18,065 nt of DNA from the NCBI GenBank assembly GCA_900770345.1, contig CAAGKF010000034.1:1-18065 (forward strand). The letters are read 5' to 3'. Of the stretch, positions 1-7,224 are shown one piece after another. Origin of the DNA: Lachnospiraceae bacterium (GTDB lineage Bacteria > Bacillota > Clostridia > Lachnospirales > Lachnospiraceae). Both the position numbers and the translations under genes were made by a program. Each line of letters begins with the position of its first letter. The stretch's first letter is position 1. The notes beneath the pieces were generated by a model. The model made no database searches, was not told the DNA's origin, and saw only the letters and a list, made by a program, of their open reading frames with translations.

Positions 1-46
1 AAGCAGGCGTTAAACTTGTTTATAAGTATGATTTGGCATTTGTTTT

Positions 47-104
47 CACATCGGATGGACATCCGATGCTTCTTGTCGGGGCAAAGCCCCGGCAAGAAGA
101 TGTG
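47..104. repeat. Compound palindromic intergenic element
   Basis: Two adjacent hairpins are seen. The first pairs 49-56 with 61-68 (8 bp, loop GGAC). The second pairs 69-82 with 86-99 (14 bp with one G-T wobble, loop AAA). CACAT at 47-51 can also pair with ATGTG at 100-104, enclosing both hairpins in a three-way junction. No T-run follows on the plus strand, so it is not a standard intrinsic terminator. Its compact nested shape resembles dispersed palindromic (REP-like) elements or a structured RNA. Which of these it is cannot be decided from one copy. Confidence 0.55.
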
Positions 105-161
105 CCGTCTGAACAGTAACAATATACAAGAAATATTAAGTATTTGTTTATTTGGAAAAAC

Positions 162-190
162 TTTCAATTTTATAGAGAATATGTTACTAT
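162..190 (+). promoter_or_regulatory. Weak candidate promoter for fbp
   Basis: TTTCAA at 162-167 and TACTAT at 185-190 are separated by 17 nt, and a TG lies one base before the -10 (extended -10). The match to the housekeeping consensus is poor, and the AT-rich surroundings make chance matches likely. Confidence 0.25.
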
Positions 191-233
191 ATTTTTAAAT
201 AAAATGCAATTATGGATTGGGGCGAATAATGAA

Positions 234-2171
234 ATGAGAGACTTAGCATACCTGGAACTTCTGGCGAGGGAATATCCGTCGGTGAAGGCGGCTACCAGTG
301 AGATCGTGAACCTGATGGCTATATGCAGTCTGCCGAAGGGGACGGAATATTTTTTCAGCGATCTGCATGGAGAGTATGAGGCATTTATTCATCTGCTGCG
401 TTCTTCCTCCGGCATTACGCGGGAGAAGATCAAGGAAACCTTCGGTCATCTGATTCCTGAGGAAGAACAGGTTCAGCTGGCTAATCTGATCTACTATCCG
501 GAGCGCAATCTGGCCCGTATGATCAAGCAGGGGCGTTTTACGGAGGACTGGCAGAAGATTACCATCTACCGGCTGGTGCAGATCTGCAGAGAGGTATCTT
601 CCAAGTATACCCGCTCTAAGGTGCGTAAGAAAATGCCCAGCGAATTTGCCTATACCATCGATGAGCTGCTCCATGTGGATTACAATGACGAGAATAAGAA
701 GCTTTATTACAATGAGATCATCCATTCGATCATAGATACCCGCATTGCGGACAAGTTTATTATCGCGCTGTGTCTTCTGATCCAGAATCTGACCATTGAC
801 AATCTTCACATTATCGGCGACATTTTTGACAGAGGTCCCAGAGCAGATATTATCATGCAGGAGCTGATGAATTTCCATGATGTGGATATTCAGTGGGGCA
901 ACCATGATATTTCCTGGATGGGCGCGGCTACGGGCAACCTGGCCTGTATCTGCAATGTGCTGCGGATCGCCATCAGCTATAACAGCTTTGATGTGCTGGA
1001 GGACGGTTACGGAATCAATCTGCGTCCTCTGTCCATGTTTGCGGCCAAGGTATATCAGGATGATCCCTGTACCCGGTTCATGCCCAAGATCCTGGATGAA
1101 AATATTTATGATGCGGTGGATCCCGGTCTGGCTGCCAAGATGCACAAGGCAATTGCCGTGATCCAGTTCAAGGTGGAGGGCGCCATGATCAAACGCCATC
1201 CCGAGTATGAAATGGATAAACGGCTGCTTCTTACGGCCGTGGATTATGAAAAGGGCACGGTAAATGTGGATGGGAAGACCTATCCCATGCTGGATATGAA
1301 TTTCCCAACCATTGATCCGAAGAATCCGCTGGAGTTGACCAGAGGAGAGAAGGATCTTCTGCGTACGCTGTCCGCTTCCTTCCGTCACAGCGATCTTCTG
1401 CATCGTCACGTGAAGTTTATTTATTCTCACGGAGGAATTTACAAGTGCTACAATTCCAATCTGCTGTATCACGGGTGTATTCCCATGAAAAAGGACGGCA
1501 GCTTTGATACGATTACCATGAACGGGGAAACCTACAGCGGGAAGGCGCTGATGGATTATTTTGACAAGCAGGTGCAGAATGCCTACTTTATGCCGGAGGG
1601 GACTCCGGGAAAGGAGCAGGCAGTGGATCTTATGTGGTATCTGTGGTGCGGTGCCAAGTCTCCGGTATTCGGAAAGGATAAAATGACCACATTCGAACAT
1701 TATTTTGTGGAGGATAAAGCGACTCACAAGGAGGTACTGAATCCATACTATCAGCTGAGTGTCAAGGAGGACTGCTGCAATATGATCCTTCGGGAGTTTG
1801 GGCTTCCTGTGGACGGCTCCCACATTTTCAACGGTCACGTGCCAGTGAAGCTGAAGGACGGGGAAAAGCCGGTGAAGGCGGGCGGAAAGCTGTTCATTAT
1901 TGACGGCGGCCTTTCAAAAGCATACCAGAGCACTACAGGCATTGCAGGTTATACACTGATCTATAATTCTCATCATCTGGCTCTGGCGGAGCATATGCCT
2001 TTCGATCCGAAGAAGGAGAGTACGCCGAAGGTGTCCGTGGTAGAGAAGATGAAGAGCAGGGTTATGGTGGCTGATACGGATAAGGGAAGAGAACTGAAGG
2101 TTCAGATATCAGATCTGAAAGAGCTGGTGGCAGCTTACCGGGAGGGCATCTTAAAAGAGAGGGTTGAATAA
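234..2171 (+). CDS. fbp: Fructose-1,6-bisphosphatase, class III
   Basis: Hydrolyses fructose-1,6-bisphosphate to fructose-6-phosphate, the committed gluconeogenic step, in the cytoplasm. The 645-residue product is a metallophosphoesterase with SDLHGE (residues 42-47), GDIFDRG (195-201), GNHD (222-225) and a late NGHVP motif, which supply the metal-binding Asp, Asn and His residues. Length and motif order fit the large Firmicutes family (B. subtilis Fbp is about 670 residues), unrelated to class I FBPase. The frame stays open upstream to a TTG at 144 and an ATG at 204. I chose ATG 234 because the protein then begins MRDLAYLELLAREYP, like family members, and G-rich sequence lies at 219-224. ATG 204 remains possible. 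The stop overlaps the start of the next gene (TAATG), so the two are probably translationally coupled. Confidence 0.93.
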   Translation: MRDLAYLELLAREYPSVKAATSEIVNLMAICSLPKGTEYFFSDLHGEYEAFIHLLRSSSGITREKIKETFGHLIPEEEQVQLANLIYYPERNLARMIKQGRFTEDWQKITIYRLVQICREVSSKYTRSKVRKKMPSEFAYTIDELLHVDYNDENKKLYYNEIIHSIIDTRIADKFIIALCLLIQNLTIDNLHIIGDIFDRGPRADIIMQELMNFHDVDIQWGNHDISWMGAATGNLACICNVLRIAISYNSFDVLEDGYGINLRPLSMFAAKVYQDDPCTRFMPKILDENIYDAVDPGLAAKMHKAIAVIQFKVEGAMIKRHPEYEMDKRLLLTAVDYEKGTVNVDGKTYPMLDMNFPTIDPKNPLELTRGEKDLLRTLSASFRHSDLLHRHVKFIYSHGGIYKCYNSNLLYHGCIPMKKDGSFDTITMNGETYSGKALMDYFDKQVQNAYFMPEGTPGKEQAVDLMWYLWCGAKSPVFGKDKMTTFEHYFVEDKATHKEVLNPYYQLSVKEDCCNMILREFGLPVDGSHIFNGHVPVKLKDGEKPVKAGGKLFIIDGGLSKAYQSTTGIAGYTLIYNSHHLALAEHMPFDPKKESTPKVSVVEKMKSRVMVADTDKGRELKVQISDLKELVAAYREGILKERVE

Positions 2172-2692
2172 TGAGCAGGATCGAATTTTTACAGGGGCTG
2201 AAGGCAGAACTGGAAGGCCGCGTGCCTTATTCTGTTATACAGGAAAATTTACGGTATTATGACAGCTATATATCCGGTGAGACTGCCTCCGGAAAATCGG
2301 AGGAGGAAGTGATCGAGGAGCTGGGAAGCTATAAGCTGATTGCCAGGACGATCGTGGATGCTGCACTGAATACGAAGGACAGACCGGACGGATATGAAAC
2401 CTATGGTTCAGGAGAAGCATATGACGCCGGAGGATCCGCCGCGGGGGGAGCGGATCCCTACAGACAGGAGCGAAGGGAGGATTCCTTTGATCAGAATCCC
2501 CATATTCACTACCTTGATTTCAGTAAGTGGTATGTGAGACTGATCGCCGGGCTTATTGTCTTTCTGGTGATCTTTCTGGTGATGACCTTGTTTTTCAGCC
2601 TTGTGGGGCTGGCAGGCTGGATACTGTCTTACATCTGGCCGTTCCTGCTGATCGGTCTGATCATAATGGTATTTAAAGGTCCGGGCAGATAG
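2171..2692 (+). CDS. HAAS/DUF1700-type small membrane protein
   Basis: A 173-residue protein. The N-terminal ~65 residues are helical and acidic (FLQGLKAELEG..., then SEEEVIEELGSYKLIARTIV), resembling the HAAS/DUF1700 domain. Residues ~70-118 form a polar Gly/Asp-rich linker. Residues ~122-146 and ~148-167 are two hydrophobic segments close to the C-terminus. In many Firmicutes such proteins are encoded next to PadR-like regulators and are thought to work at the membrane. No regulator is present here: the start codon overlaps the fbp stop by one base, with AGAGGG about 8 nt upstream. The molecular function is unknown, and the family assignment rests on the pattern of the N-terminal helix region. 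Confidence 0.75.
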   Translation: MSRIEFLQGLKAELEGRVPYSVIQENLRYYDSYISGETASGKSEEEVIEELGSYKLIARTIVDAALNTKDRPDGYETYGSGEAYDAGGSAAGGADPYRQERREDSFDQNPHIHYLDFSKWYVRLIAGLIVFLVIFLVMTLFFSLVGLAGWILSYIWPFLLIGLIIMVFKGPGR

Positions 2693-2704
2693 GCTGCTGG
2701 ATGC

Positions 2705-2733
2705 TTGACAAAAATGTAAAAAAATAGTATACT
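2705..2733 (+). promoter_or_regulatory. Strong sigma-A-type promoter of the first NlpC/P60 gene
   Basis: Perfect TTGACA (2705-2710), a 17-nt spacer and TATACT (2728-2733). The predicted transcription start is near 2740. The promoter lies only 12 nt after the stop of the preceding gene. Confidence 0.8.
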
Positions 2734-2746
2734 TGGCTTTAATAAA

Positions 2747-2763
2747 TGTAATATTTGTGTAAC
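2747..2763 (+). promoter_or_regulatory. Candidate WalR (YycF) box, first hydrolase
   Basis: TGTAAT-N5-TGTAAC matches the published WalR consensus TGTWAH-N5-TGTWAH without mismatch. It starts 13 nt after the -10 element, at about +7 to +23 of the predicted transcript. A related site lies at almost the same place before the next hydrolase gene. A site downstream of the start would fit repression or modulation better than classical activation. That last point is inference. Confidence 0.55.
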
Positions 2764-2823
2764 AAATGTGGAATACAGAAAAAATGCATTGTTCATAAAA
2801 TCGTTAAAGTCAGGAGAGATACA

Positions 2824-3543
2824 GTGGATATCAGGCATATTTGGAACGGTCTGGTGAAGATGTCCGGTCTGGTGTGCGTATGCGCCGGCCTGATGATCGC
2901 CTGCCCTGCTGAAAGCCGTGCGGCAACAGTTTTGGCAGAGGTTCAGACGCGTTCATCCTATATGGTTACCATAGAGGCCCCTGCGGTGGATGTTTACACA
3001 TCGCCGGATACGGGCTCAGAGCGTCAGGGACGCGTGATGCGGGGACAGACCTATGAGGTGCTGGCTTCTCAGGATAAGGGTTGGGTAAAGATTCGTACCG
3101 GCTCACGGGAAGGATATATTAAGACCACGGGAAAGGCTTCTCTGGTGGAACGTACCAGCCAGACCGTGGATCAGACAGTAAAGAAACGCCGTCAGGTGGT
3201 GGAATTTGCGATGCAGTTTCTGGGCGGTGACTATGTTTACGGAGGTACGGACCCGAACCGCGGCGTAGACTGCTCCGGATTTACCAGATACGTGCTGGCA
3301 AATGCGGCATCTATTGATCTTCCTCATTCCGCGAAGGGACAGTCCGGATTTGGAACGGAGGTTACCACAGACAGGATGCGGCCGGGGGATCTGCTGTTTT
3401 ACAGCGGAGACGGCGGCATTAACCACGTGGCTATGTATATAGGTGATGGACAGGTTGTTCATGCCTCCACAGAAAAAACGGGAATCAAGACTTCCCCATA
3501 TGATTATCGGAAACCGGTGAAAATTGTAAGCCTGCTGTCCTAG
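2824..3543 (+). CDS. Secreted SH3-NlpC/P60 cell-wall hydrolase (first copy)
   Basis: Probable D,L-endopeptidase that cuts peptidoglycan stem peptides outside the cell. The 239-residue product has a signal peptide (hydrophobic core to about residue 27, cleavage likely near ESRAA), a bacterial SH3-like domain (roughly residues 50-100) and a C-terminal NlpC/P60 domain. The catalytic residues are Cys150 in VDCSGF, His201 in NHVAMYIG and a third polar residue, His213, in VVHAST. I chose GTG 2824 because AGGAGA lies 6 nt upstream and the signal peptide then begins correctly. The frame is open further up to TTG 2755, but that would place a WalR-like box inside the gene and prepend a Cys-rich, non-signal stretch. 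The next gene encodes a close paralogue. Confidence 0.88.
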   Translation: MDIRHIWNGLVKMSGLVCVCAGLMIACPAESRAATVLAEVQTRSSYMVTIEAPAVDVYTSPDTGSERQGRVMRGQTYEVLASQDKGWVKIRTGSREGYIKTTGKASLVERTSQTVDQTVKKRRQVVEFAMQFLGGDYVYGGTDPNRGVDCSGFTRYVLANAASIDLPHSAKGQSGFGTEVTTDRMRPGDLLFYSGDGGINHVAMYIGDGQVVHASTEKTGIKTSPYDYRKPVKIVSLLS

Positions 3544-3559
3544 GACGGCAGGCTTTTTG
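3528..3559 (+). terminator. Intrinsic terminator after the first hydrolase
   Basis: AGCCTGC (3529-3535) pairs with GCAGGCT (3548-3554), extended inward by GTC/GAC with one wobble, and a T-run ends at 3558. The stem includes the TAG stop codon. Confidence 0.85.
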
Positions 3560-3578
3560 TGAAAAAAGTATAAAGTCG

Positions 3579-3606
3579 TTGACTCATTCCCAGAATATGT
3601 TATAAT
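3579..3606 (+). promoter_or_regulatory. Strong promoter of the second NlpC/P60 gene
   Basis: TTGACT (3579-3584), a 16-nt spacer and a perfect TATAAT (3601-3606). TG at 3598-3599 gives an extended -10. It lies directly after the preceding terminator, so the second hydrolase is an independent transcription unit. Confidence 0.85.
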
Positions 3607-3611
3607 AAATT

Positions 3612-3637
3612 TGTAATGAATGTAACAATTACGTAAC
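3612..3637 (+). promoter_or_regulatory. Candidate WalR-like box, second hydrolase
   Basis: TGTAAC (3621-3626), 5 nt, then CGTAAC (3632-3637): one mismatch to the WalR direct-repeat consensus. A further half-site, TGTAAT, sits at 3612-3617. Over the 23 nt 3619-3641 the sequence matches 2745-2767 of the first hydrolase leader at 19 positions, at almost the same distance from the -10 element. Confidence 0.45.
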
Positions 3638-3684
3638 AAATAAACAAGAAAATGCAACATATTCGGGATGGGAGATGTTCATTC

Positions 3685-4407
3685 ATGGGAGGAAAATTCG
3701 GGAAAATTTTGGGTGCAGGAGCAGTGATCGGTATGCTTTTGCTCGCGCAGCCCCTGACTGCTGTGGCGGCCATTGGACCGGGCTTTACCCCAGGTACCTA
3801 TGTGGCCAGGATTACGGCCGACAGTGTGAATATCAACAAAGAACGGGACAGCGAAGAGGTTCTGATCACTGCCCGTGAAGGTGATACATATGAGGTTCTG
3901 GAGGATCTGGGAAATGGCTGGATGAAGGTTCGCGTCAATGATACGGAAGGGTATCTCCCTGTTTCTGGAAATGCCTTTGTGGAGATGGCGGGAGAAGAGG
4001 AGATGGCTCAGGTCCAGAAGGCAGCGCTGGAGTCCTCCAACAGTTACCGCAGGCAGCAGGTAGTGGATTTTGCGCTGCAGTTTGTGGGAGGCACTTACCG
4101 GTACGGCGGAAGTGATCCCCACACCGGTGTGGACTGCTCAGGCTTTACCCGTTATATCCTGCAGCAGGTCGCGGGCGTTTCCATGAACCGTTCTTCCGGC
4201 GGACAGGCACGGCAGGGAACTGCTGTCAGCGCGGATCAGATGCGCCCCGGTGATCTGATCTTTTACGGAAGCGGGAGCCGCATCAATCATGTTGCCATGT
4301 ATATCGGTGACGGTCAGATCGTACATGCCTCTACGGAAAGCACCGGTATCAAGGTATCGGACTGGAATTACAGGAATCCGGTAAAGATCGTAAACGTACT
4401 TGGATAG
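3685..4407 (+). CDS. Secreted SH3-NlpC/P60 cell-wall hydrolase (second copy)
   Basis: Paralogue of the preceding gene, with the same predicted role: peptidoglycan stem-peptide endopeptidase acting outside the cell. The 240-residue product has a signal peptide (GKILGAGAVIGMLLLAQPLTAVAA), an SH3-like domain (about residues 40-95) and an NlpC/P60 domain. The catalytic Cys151 lies in VDCSGF, His202 in NHVAMYIG and His214 in IVHAST. I chose ATG 3685 because GGGAG lies 10 nt upstream and the signal peptide then starts with MGGKFGK. An in-frame ATG at 3652 has only a poor ribosome site. The tandem arrangement suggests duplication of an ancestral gene, including its regulatory leader. Confidence 0.88.
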   Translation: MGGKFGKILGAGAVIGMLLLAQPLTAVAAIGPGFTPGTYVARITADSVNINKERDSEEVLITAREGDTYEVLEDLGNGWMKVRVNDTEGYLPVSGNAFVEMAGEEEMAQVQKAALESSNSYRRQQVVDFALQFVGGTYRYGGSDPHTGVDCSGFTRYILQQVAGVSMNRSSGGQARQGTAVSADQMRPGDLIFYGSGSRINHVAMYIGDGQIVHASTESTGIKVSDWNYRNPVKIVNVLG

Positions 4408-4431
4408 GATAGTTGAACAGGATAAACGGAG

Positions 4432-4465
4432 AAAGACCAGATAGGGGAGCTATCTGGTCTTTTCT
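4432..4465 (+). terminator. Intrinsic terminator after the second hydrolase
   Basis: A perfect 12-bp stem, AAAGACCAGATA (4432-4443) with TATCTGGTCTTT (4451-4462), has a 7-nt loop and ends in a T-rich tail. Confidence 0.85.
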
Positions 4466-4494
4466 CAAGGGGAGTATAAATAATTAATAAGGAT

Positions 4495-4527
4495 GAGGTC
4501 ATGGTTTAAGGGAAACCATGACTCCTC
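4495..4527. other. Intergenic hairpin of unknown role
   Basis: GTCATGGTTT (4498-4507) pairs perfectly with AAACCATGAC (4513-4522) around a 5-nt loop. GAG and CTC flank it and could extend the stem with a bulge. No T-run follows, so it is not an obvious terminator. It sits between the terminator of the second hydrolase and the end of glgD, where no gene is seen. Confidence 0.4.
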
Positions 4528-4611
4528 ACAATAGTTATAATATATTTCCGGGGAAAAAGCAATCTCTTTTTATATGTGACATTTGACTGTCTGAACTGTA
4601 ACGTCTGAAAT

Positions 4612-4659
4612 AAAAAGCTCCCGCCGTCTATCGGAAAGATAGACCAGCGGGAGCTTTTT
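4612..4659 (-). terminator. Long, probably bidirectional terminator after glgD
   Basis: The outer arms AAAAAGCTCCCGC (4612-4624) and GCGGGAGCTTTTT (4647-4659) pair over 13 bp. Inside, GTCTATC (4626-4632) pairs with GATAGAC (4638-4644). There are T-runs on both strands, so it can stop glgCD transcription and any readthrough from the left. Confidence 0.88.
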
Positions 4660-4674
4660 GATATATAGGATCAA

Positions 4675-5817
4675 TTAAACGATCTGATGCTTGGCAATAT
4701 AAACAGGGAAGGTATCGCTGCCCTTGATTTCCTTGCCTGCTGTGATGGTGACATTCTTGTCGGAGATGATATATTCGACACTTGCGCCTGCCTCAACTAC
4801 AGTGTCCTGCATCAGTACACAGTTCTTTACCTTTGCGCCCTTGCCGACCTTGACGCCGCGGAACAGAATGCTGTTCTCAACTTCGCCCTCGATCACGCAG
4901 CCGTCAGCAGCCATGATGTTCTTTACGCTGGAGCCGTTGATATATCTGGTGGGGTTGTCGTCGCGGATCTTGGTGTAGATCGGATCGCCGGAGAACAGTG
5001 CATCCAGATTGTTGTCATCCAGCAGCTTCATGTTCTCTGCAAAGTAGCTCTTTACATCACTGATTCTTGCGAAATAGCCGTCATACTTGTAAGCATGTAC
5101 ATTCAGCTTCTCTAACTGAGGAGCAAGGATATCACGCTCAAAGTAGGAATATCCGCGTACGAAAGCAGTGTTGATCTGATCAACCAGAAGCTCTCTGTCC
5201 ATAATGTAGATATTCATGGAATAATTCTGAATACCAGGCTCCTGGGAATTGATATAGATCTTCTTTACCTTTCCGTCTTCGATATTCAGGGTGTAGTACA
5301 TTGCCTTGTTGACAGCATAAGCCTCCATATCGGCAGCGGGAACCTCGGTCTCAGCGTATGCAACGGTAACATCAGCACCGCTTTCAATGTGAGCATCCAG
5401 CATCGCACGGAAATCGAAGTTGGCAGCGATGTTGGTATCTGCCATCACCACATATTTTTCCTTCTGATGCTTTAAGAAGGTCAGGATGCTTGCCAGAGCC
5501 TCAACACGTCCGTTGTAAACCTTAACGCTCTTCTCTGCGAAAGGAGGAACGATGTTCAGACCGCCGTTCTTGCGGGTCAGATCCCATTCGCGGCCGGATC
5601 CTAAATGATCCATCAGGGAGTGATAGTTCTTGCGCACGATCAGGGAGATATTGTCAATACCGCAGTTGACCATACTGGACAAGATAAAGTCAACCATACG
5701 GTAACGGCTGGCGAAAGGAATGGAAGCCATCAGACGCTCGCCAACTAATTCAGGAACCAGAGTATCATAGCTGTTTGGGAAAATGATGCCCAGGGCATTT
5801 GCGTTAGAATTTACCAT
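4675..5817 (-). CDS. glgD: GlgD, ADP-glucose pyrophosphorylase-like regulatory subunit
   Basis: A 380-residue paralogue of GlgC with an N-terminal nucleotidyltransferase fold and a C-terminal left-handed beta-helix region of hexapeptide-like repeats. Where an active enzyme has the nucleotide-binding AGGxGxRL loop, this protein reads IIFPNSYDTLVPELVGERL. The Gly-rich loop is therefore missing, while the following RYRMVDFILSSMVNCGI still aligns with the GlgC sequence. In Firmicutes, GlgD pairs with GlgC and raises or modulates its activity without being catalytic by itself; that is the likely role here. The ATG at 5815-5817 lies within the last codons of glgC (ATGGTAA, 7-nt overlap), so the two subunits are translationally coupled. 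A strong terminator follows. Confidence 0.93.
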   Translation of the reverse strand: MVNSNANALGIIFPNSYDTLVPELVGERLMASIPFASRYRMVDFILSSMVNCGIDNISLIVRKNYHSLMDHLGSGREWDLTRKNGGLNIVPPFAEKSVKVYNGRVEALASILTFLKHQKEKYVVMADTNIAANFDFRAMLDAHIESGADVTVAYAETEVPAADMEAYAVNKAMYYTLNIEDGKVKKIYINSQEPGIQNYSMNIYIMDRELLVDQINTAFVRGYSYFERDILAPQLEKLNVHAYKYDGYFARISDVKSYFAENMKLLDDNNLDALFSGDPIYTKIRDDNPTRYINGSSVKNIMAADGCVIEGEVENSILFRGVKVGKGAKVKNCVLMQDTVVEAGASVEYIISDKNVTITAGKEIKGSDTFPVYIAKHQIV

Positions 5818-7019
5818 TGTTCTTCACCACCTTTTACATTATTCTTAACCATGGCATTGGGGCCGATCTTTGCATTGTCTCCAATATAGATGCCGGAACC
5901 GATGGTCGCAACACCCTTCTCGTTTTCGGTAGGCATAGCGCCCACTACTGCATTCTCGCCGATCACTACATTTTCAGCTACGATGCAGTGCTTTACAACA
6001 GCGCCGGCTTTGATTACGGTGCCGCCCATAACAACGGCATCCTCAACCTCTGCGCCGGGTTCTACGGTTACGCCCGCGAACAGGATGGAGTGCTTTACAT
6101 GGCCGGAAATACGGCAGCCGTCAGTAATCATGGAGTTTTCCACAACAGCATCGCCGATGATCCTGTGGCCGGTCATACCGCTGTTGCGGCTGTAGATCTT
6201 CCAGTTCTCATCGAACAGGTTGATTCCGCTGTGCTCCGGATCCAGAACTTCCATGTTTGCTTCCCAGAGGGAGGAAATGGTGCCGACATCTTTCCAGTAG
6301 CCGCTGAAGTGGTAAGCGTACATCTGGCGTCCGTCTTTTAACAGGTTAGGAATGATATTATTACCGAAATCGTTCTCGGAGTTGGGGTCCGCTTCATCTT
6401 CAATCAGATATTTCTTTAAGATATCCCAGTTAAAAATGTAGATACCCATGGAAGCCAGGTTGGATTTTGGATTCTTCGGCTTCTCCTGGAACTCGGTGAT
6501 CTTGTCGTTTTCGTCAGTTACCATAAGTCCGAAACGGGATGCCTCTTCCCACGGTACCTCCATAACGGCTACGCTGAACTCTGCACCCTTTTCCTTGTGG
6601 AACTTTAAGAAGTCGCTGTAATCCTGTTTGCAGATCTGGTCGCCGGAAAGGATAATGACATACTGAGGATTGTAGCGCTCGATGAAAGAGATGTTCTGGT
6701 AAATCGCGTTTGCGGTTCCCTTATACCAGTCAGAGCCGGAAGCCTTCTGATAGGGAGGAAGAACGTGAACGCCTCCGTGAAGGCGGTCCAGATCCCAGGG
6801 CTGTCCATTGCCTATGTATTCATTCAGTACCAGTGGCTGATACTGGGTAAGGATACCTACGGTATCAATACCGGAATTAACGCAGTTCGATAACGGAAAA
6901 TCGATGATACGGTATTTTCCGCCAAAAGGAACTGCAGGTTTTGCCAGCTTTTGGGTCAGTGCATAAAGACGAGAACCCTGACCGCCGGCAAGAAGCATTG
7001 CAATCATTTCTTTTGCCAT
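5811..7019 (-). CDS. glgC: Glucose-1-phosphate adenylyltransferase, catalytic subunit
   Basis: Makes ADP-glucose from glucose-1-phosphate and ATP, the first committed step of bacterial glycogen synthesis. The 402-residue product has the nucleotide-binding loop AGGQGSRL (residues 11-18), KPAVPFGGKYRIIDFPLSN (about 27-45), GTANA (101-105), GDQ (126-128) and FQEKP, followed by a hexapeptide-repeat C-terminal domain. All catalytic signatures are intact, unlike in the downstream partner glgD. I chose ATG 7019 because AGGGGG lies about 8 nt upstream and MAKEMIAMLLAGG is the normal family start. The open frame reaches 7058 without further similarity. No glycogen synthase, branching enzyme or phosphorylase gene is in this window, so the rest of the pathway must lie elsewhere. 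Confidence 0.95.
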   Translation of the reverse strand: MAKEMIAMLLAGGQGSRLYALTQKLAKPAVPFGGKYRIIDFPLSNCVNSGIDTVGILTQYQPLVLNEYIGNGQPWDLDRLHGGVHVLPPYQKASGSDWYKGTANAIYQNISFIERYNPQYVIILSGDQICKQDYSDFLKFHKEKGAEFSVAVMEVPWEEASRFGLMVTDENDKITEFQEKPKNPKSNLASMGIYIFNWDILKKYLIEDEADPNSENDFGNNIIPNLLKDGRQMYAYHFSGYWKDVGTISSLWEANMEVLDPEHSGINLFDENWKIYSRNSGMTGHRIIGDAVVENSMITDGCRISGHVKHSILFAGVTVEPGAEVEDAVVMGGTVIKAGAVVKHCIVAENVVIGENAVVGAMPTENEKGVATIGSGIYIGDNAKIGPNAMVKNNVKGGEEQW

Positions 7020-7058
7020 ATTATTTCCCCCTGAATTTATATAAATGCTGATAGTCAA

Positions 7059-7067
7059 ATTGTATCA
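7059..7067 (-). promoter_or_regulatory. Candidate extended -10 promoter of glgC
   Basis: On the minus strand TGATACAAT forms an extended -10 (TG-N-TACAAT) about 40 nt before the glgC start. No good -35 box is found 17 nt upstream, so this is tentative. Confidence 0.3.
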
Positions 7068-7154
7068 CAAAATCTCGAAAACTGGTAGTCCTTTGTGCAA
7101 TTGAATTAAAAAAATACAAGATTTACGCCCGTCTGAAAGGTTACATTTTTTAAA

Positions 7155-7184
7155 GTATAAGATCTGAGTTTTCTGTTCATACTA
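7155..7184 (+). promoter_or_regulatory. Candidate sigma-G (forespore) promoter
   Basis: GTATA at 7155-7159, an 18-nt spacer and CATACTA at 7178-7184. This fits the B. subtilis sigma-G consensus (GHATR, 18, CATNHTA) at every constrained position and with the preferred spacing. The transcript would start near 7191, about 33 nt before the ATG of the Asn-rich small protein. No housekeeping promoter of comparable quality is seen in the same stretch. Confidence 0.62.
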
Positions 7185-7224
7185 CCTGCGTAACCAATTA
7201 CATCATTTTTAGGAGGTATGAAGC

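Noticed and set aside
16..198. 60-codon frame at the left edge
   Set aside because: It reads through the palindromic element, has no ribosome site and no sensible composition.
243..1838. 531-codon open frame on the minus strand
   Set aside because: Fully antisense to fbp, whose motifs are complete. The translation has no recognisable domain, and the start lacks a ribosome site.
4536..4541. TATAAT in the hydrolase-glgD intergenic region
   Set aside because: No -35 box lies upstream at proper spacing, and no gene follows on the plus strand.
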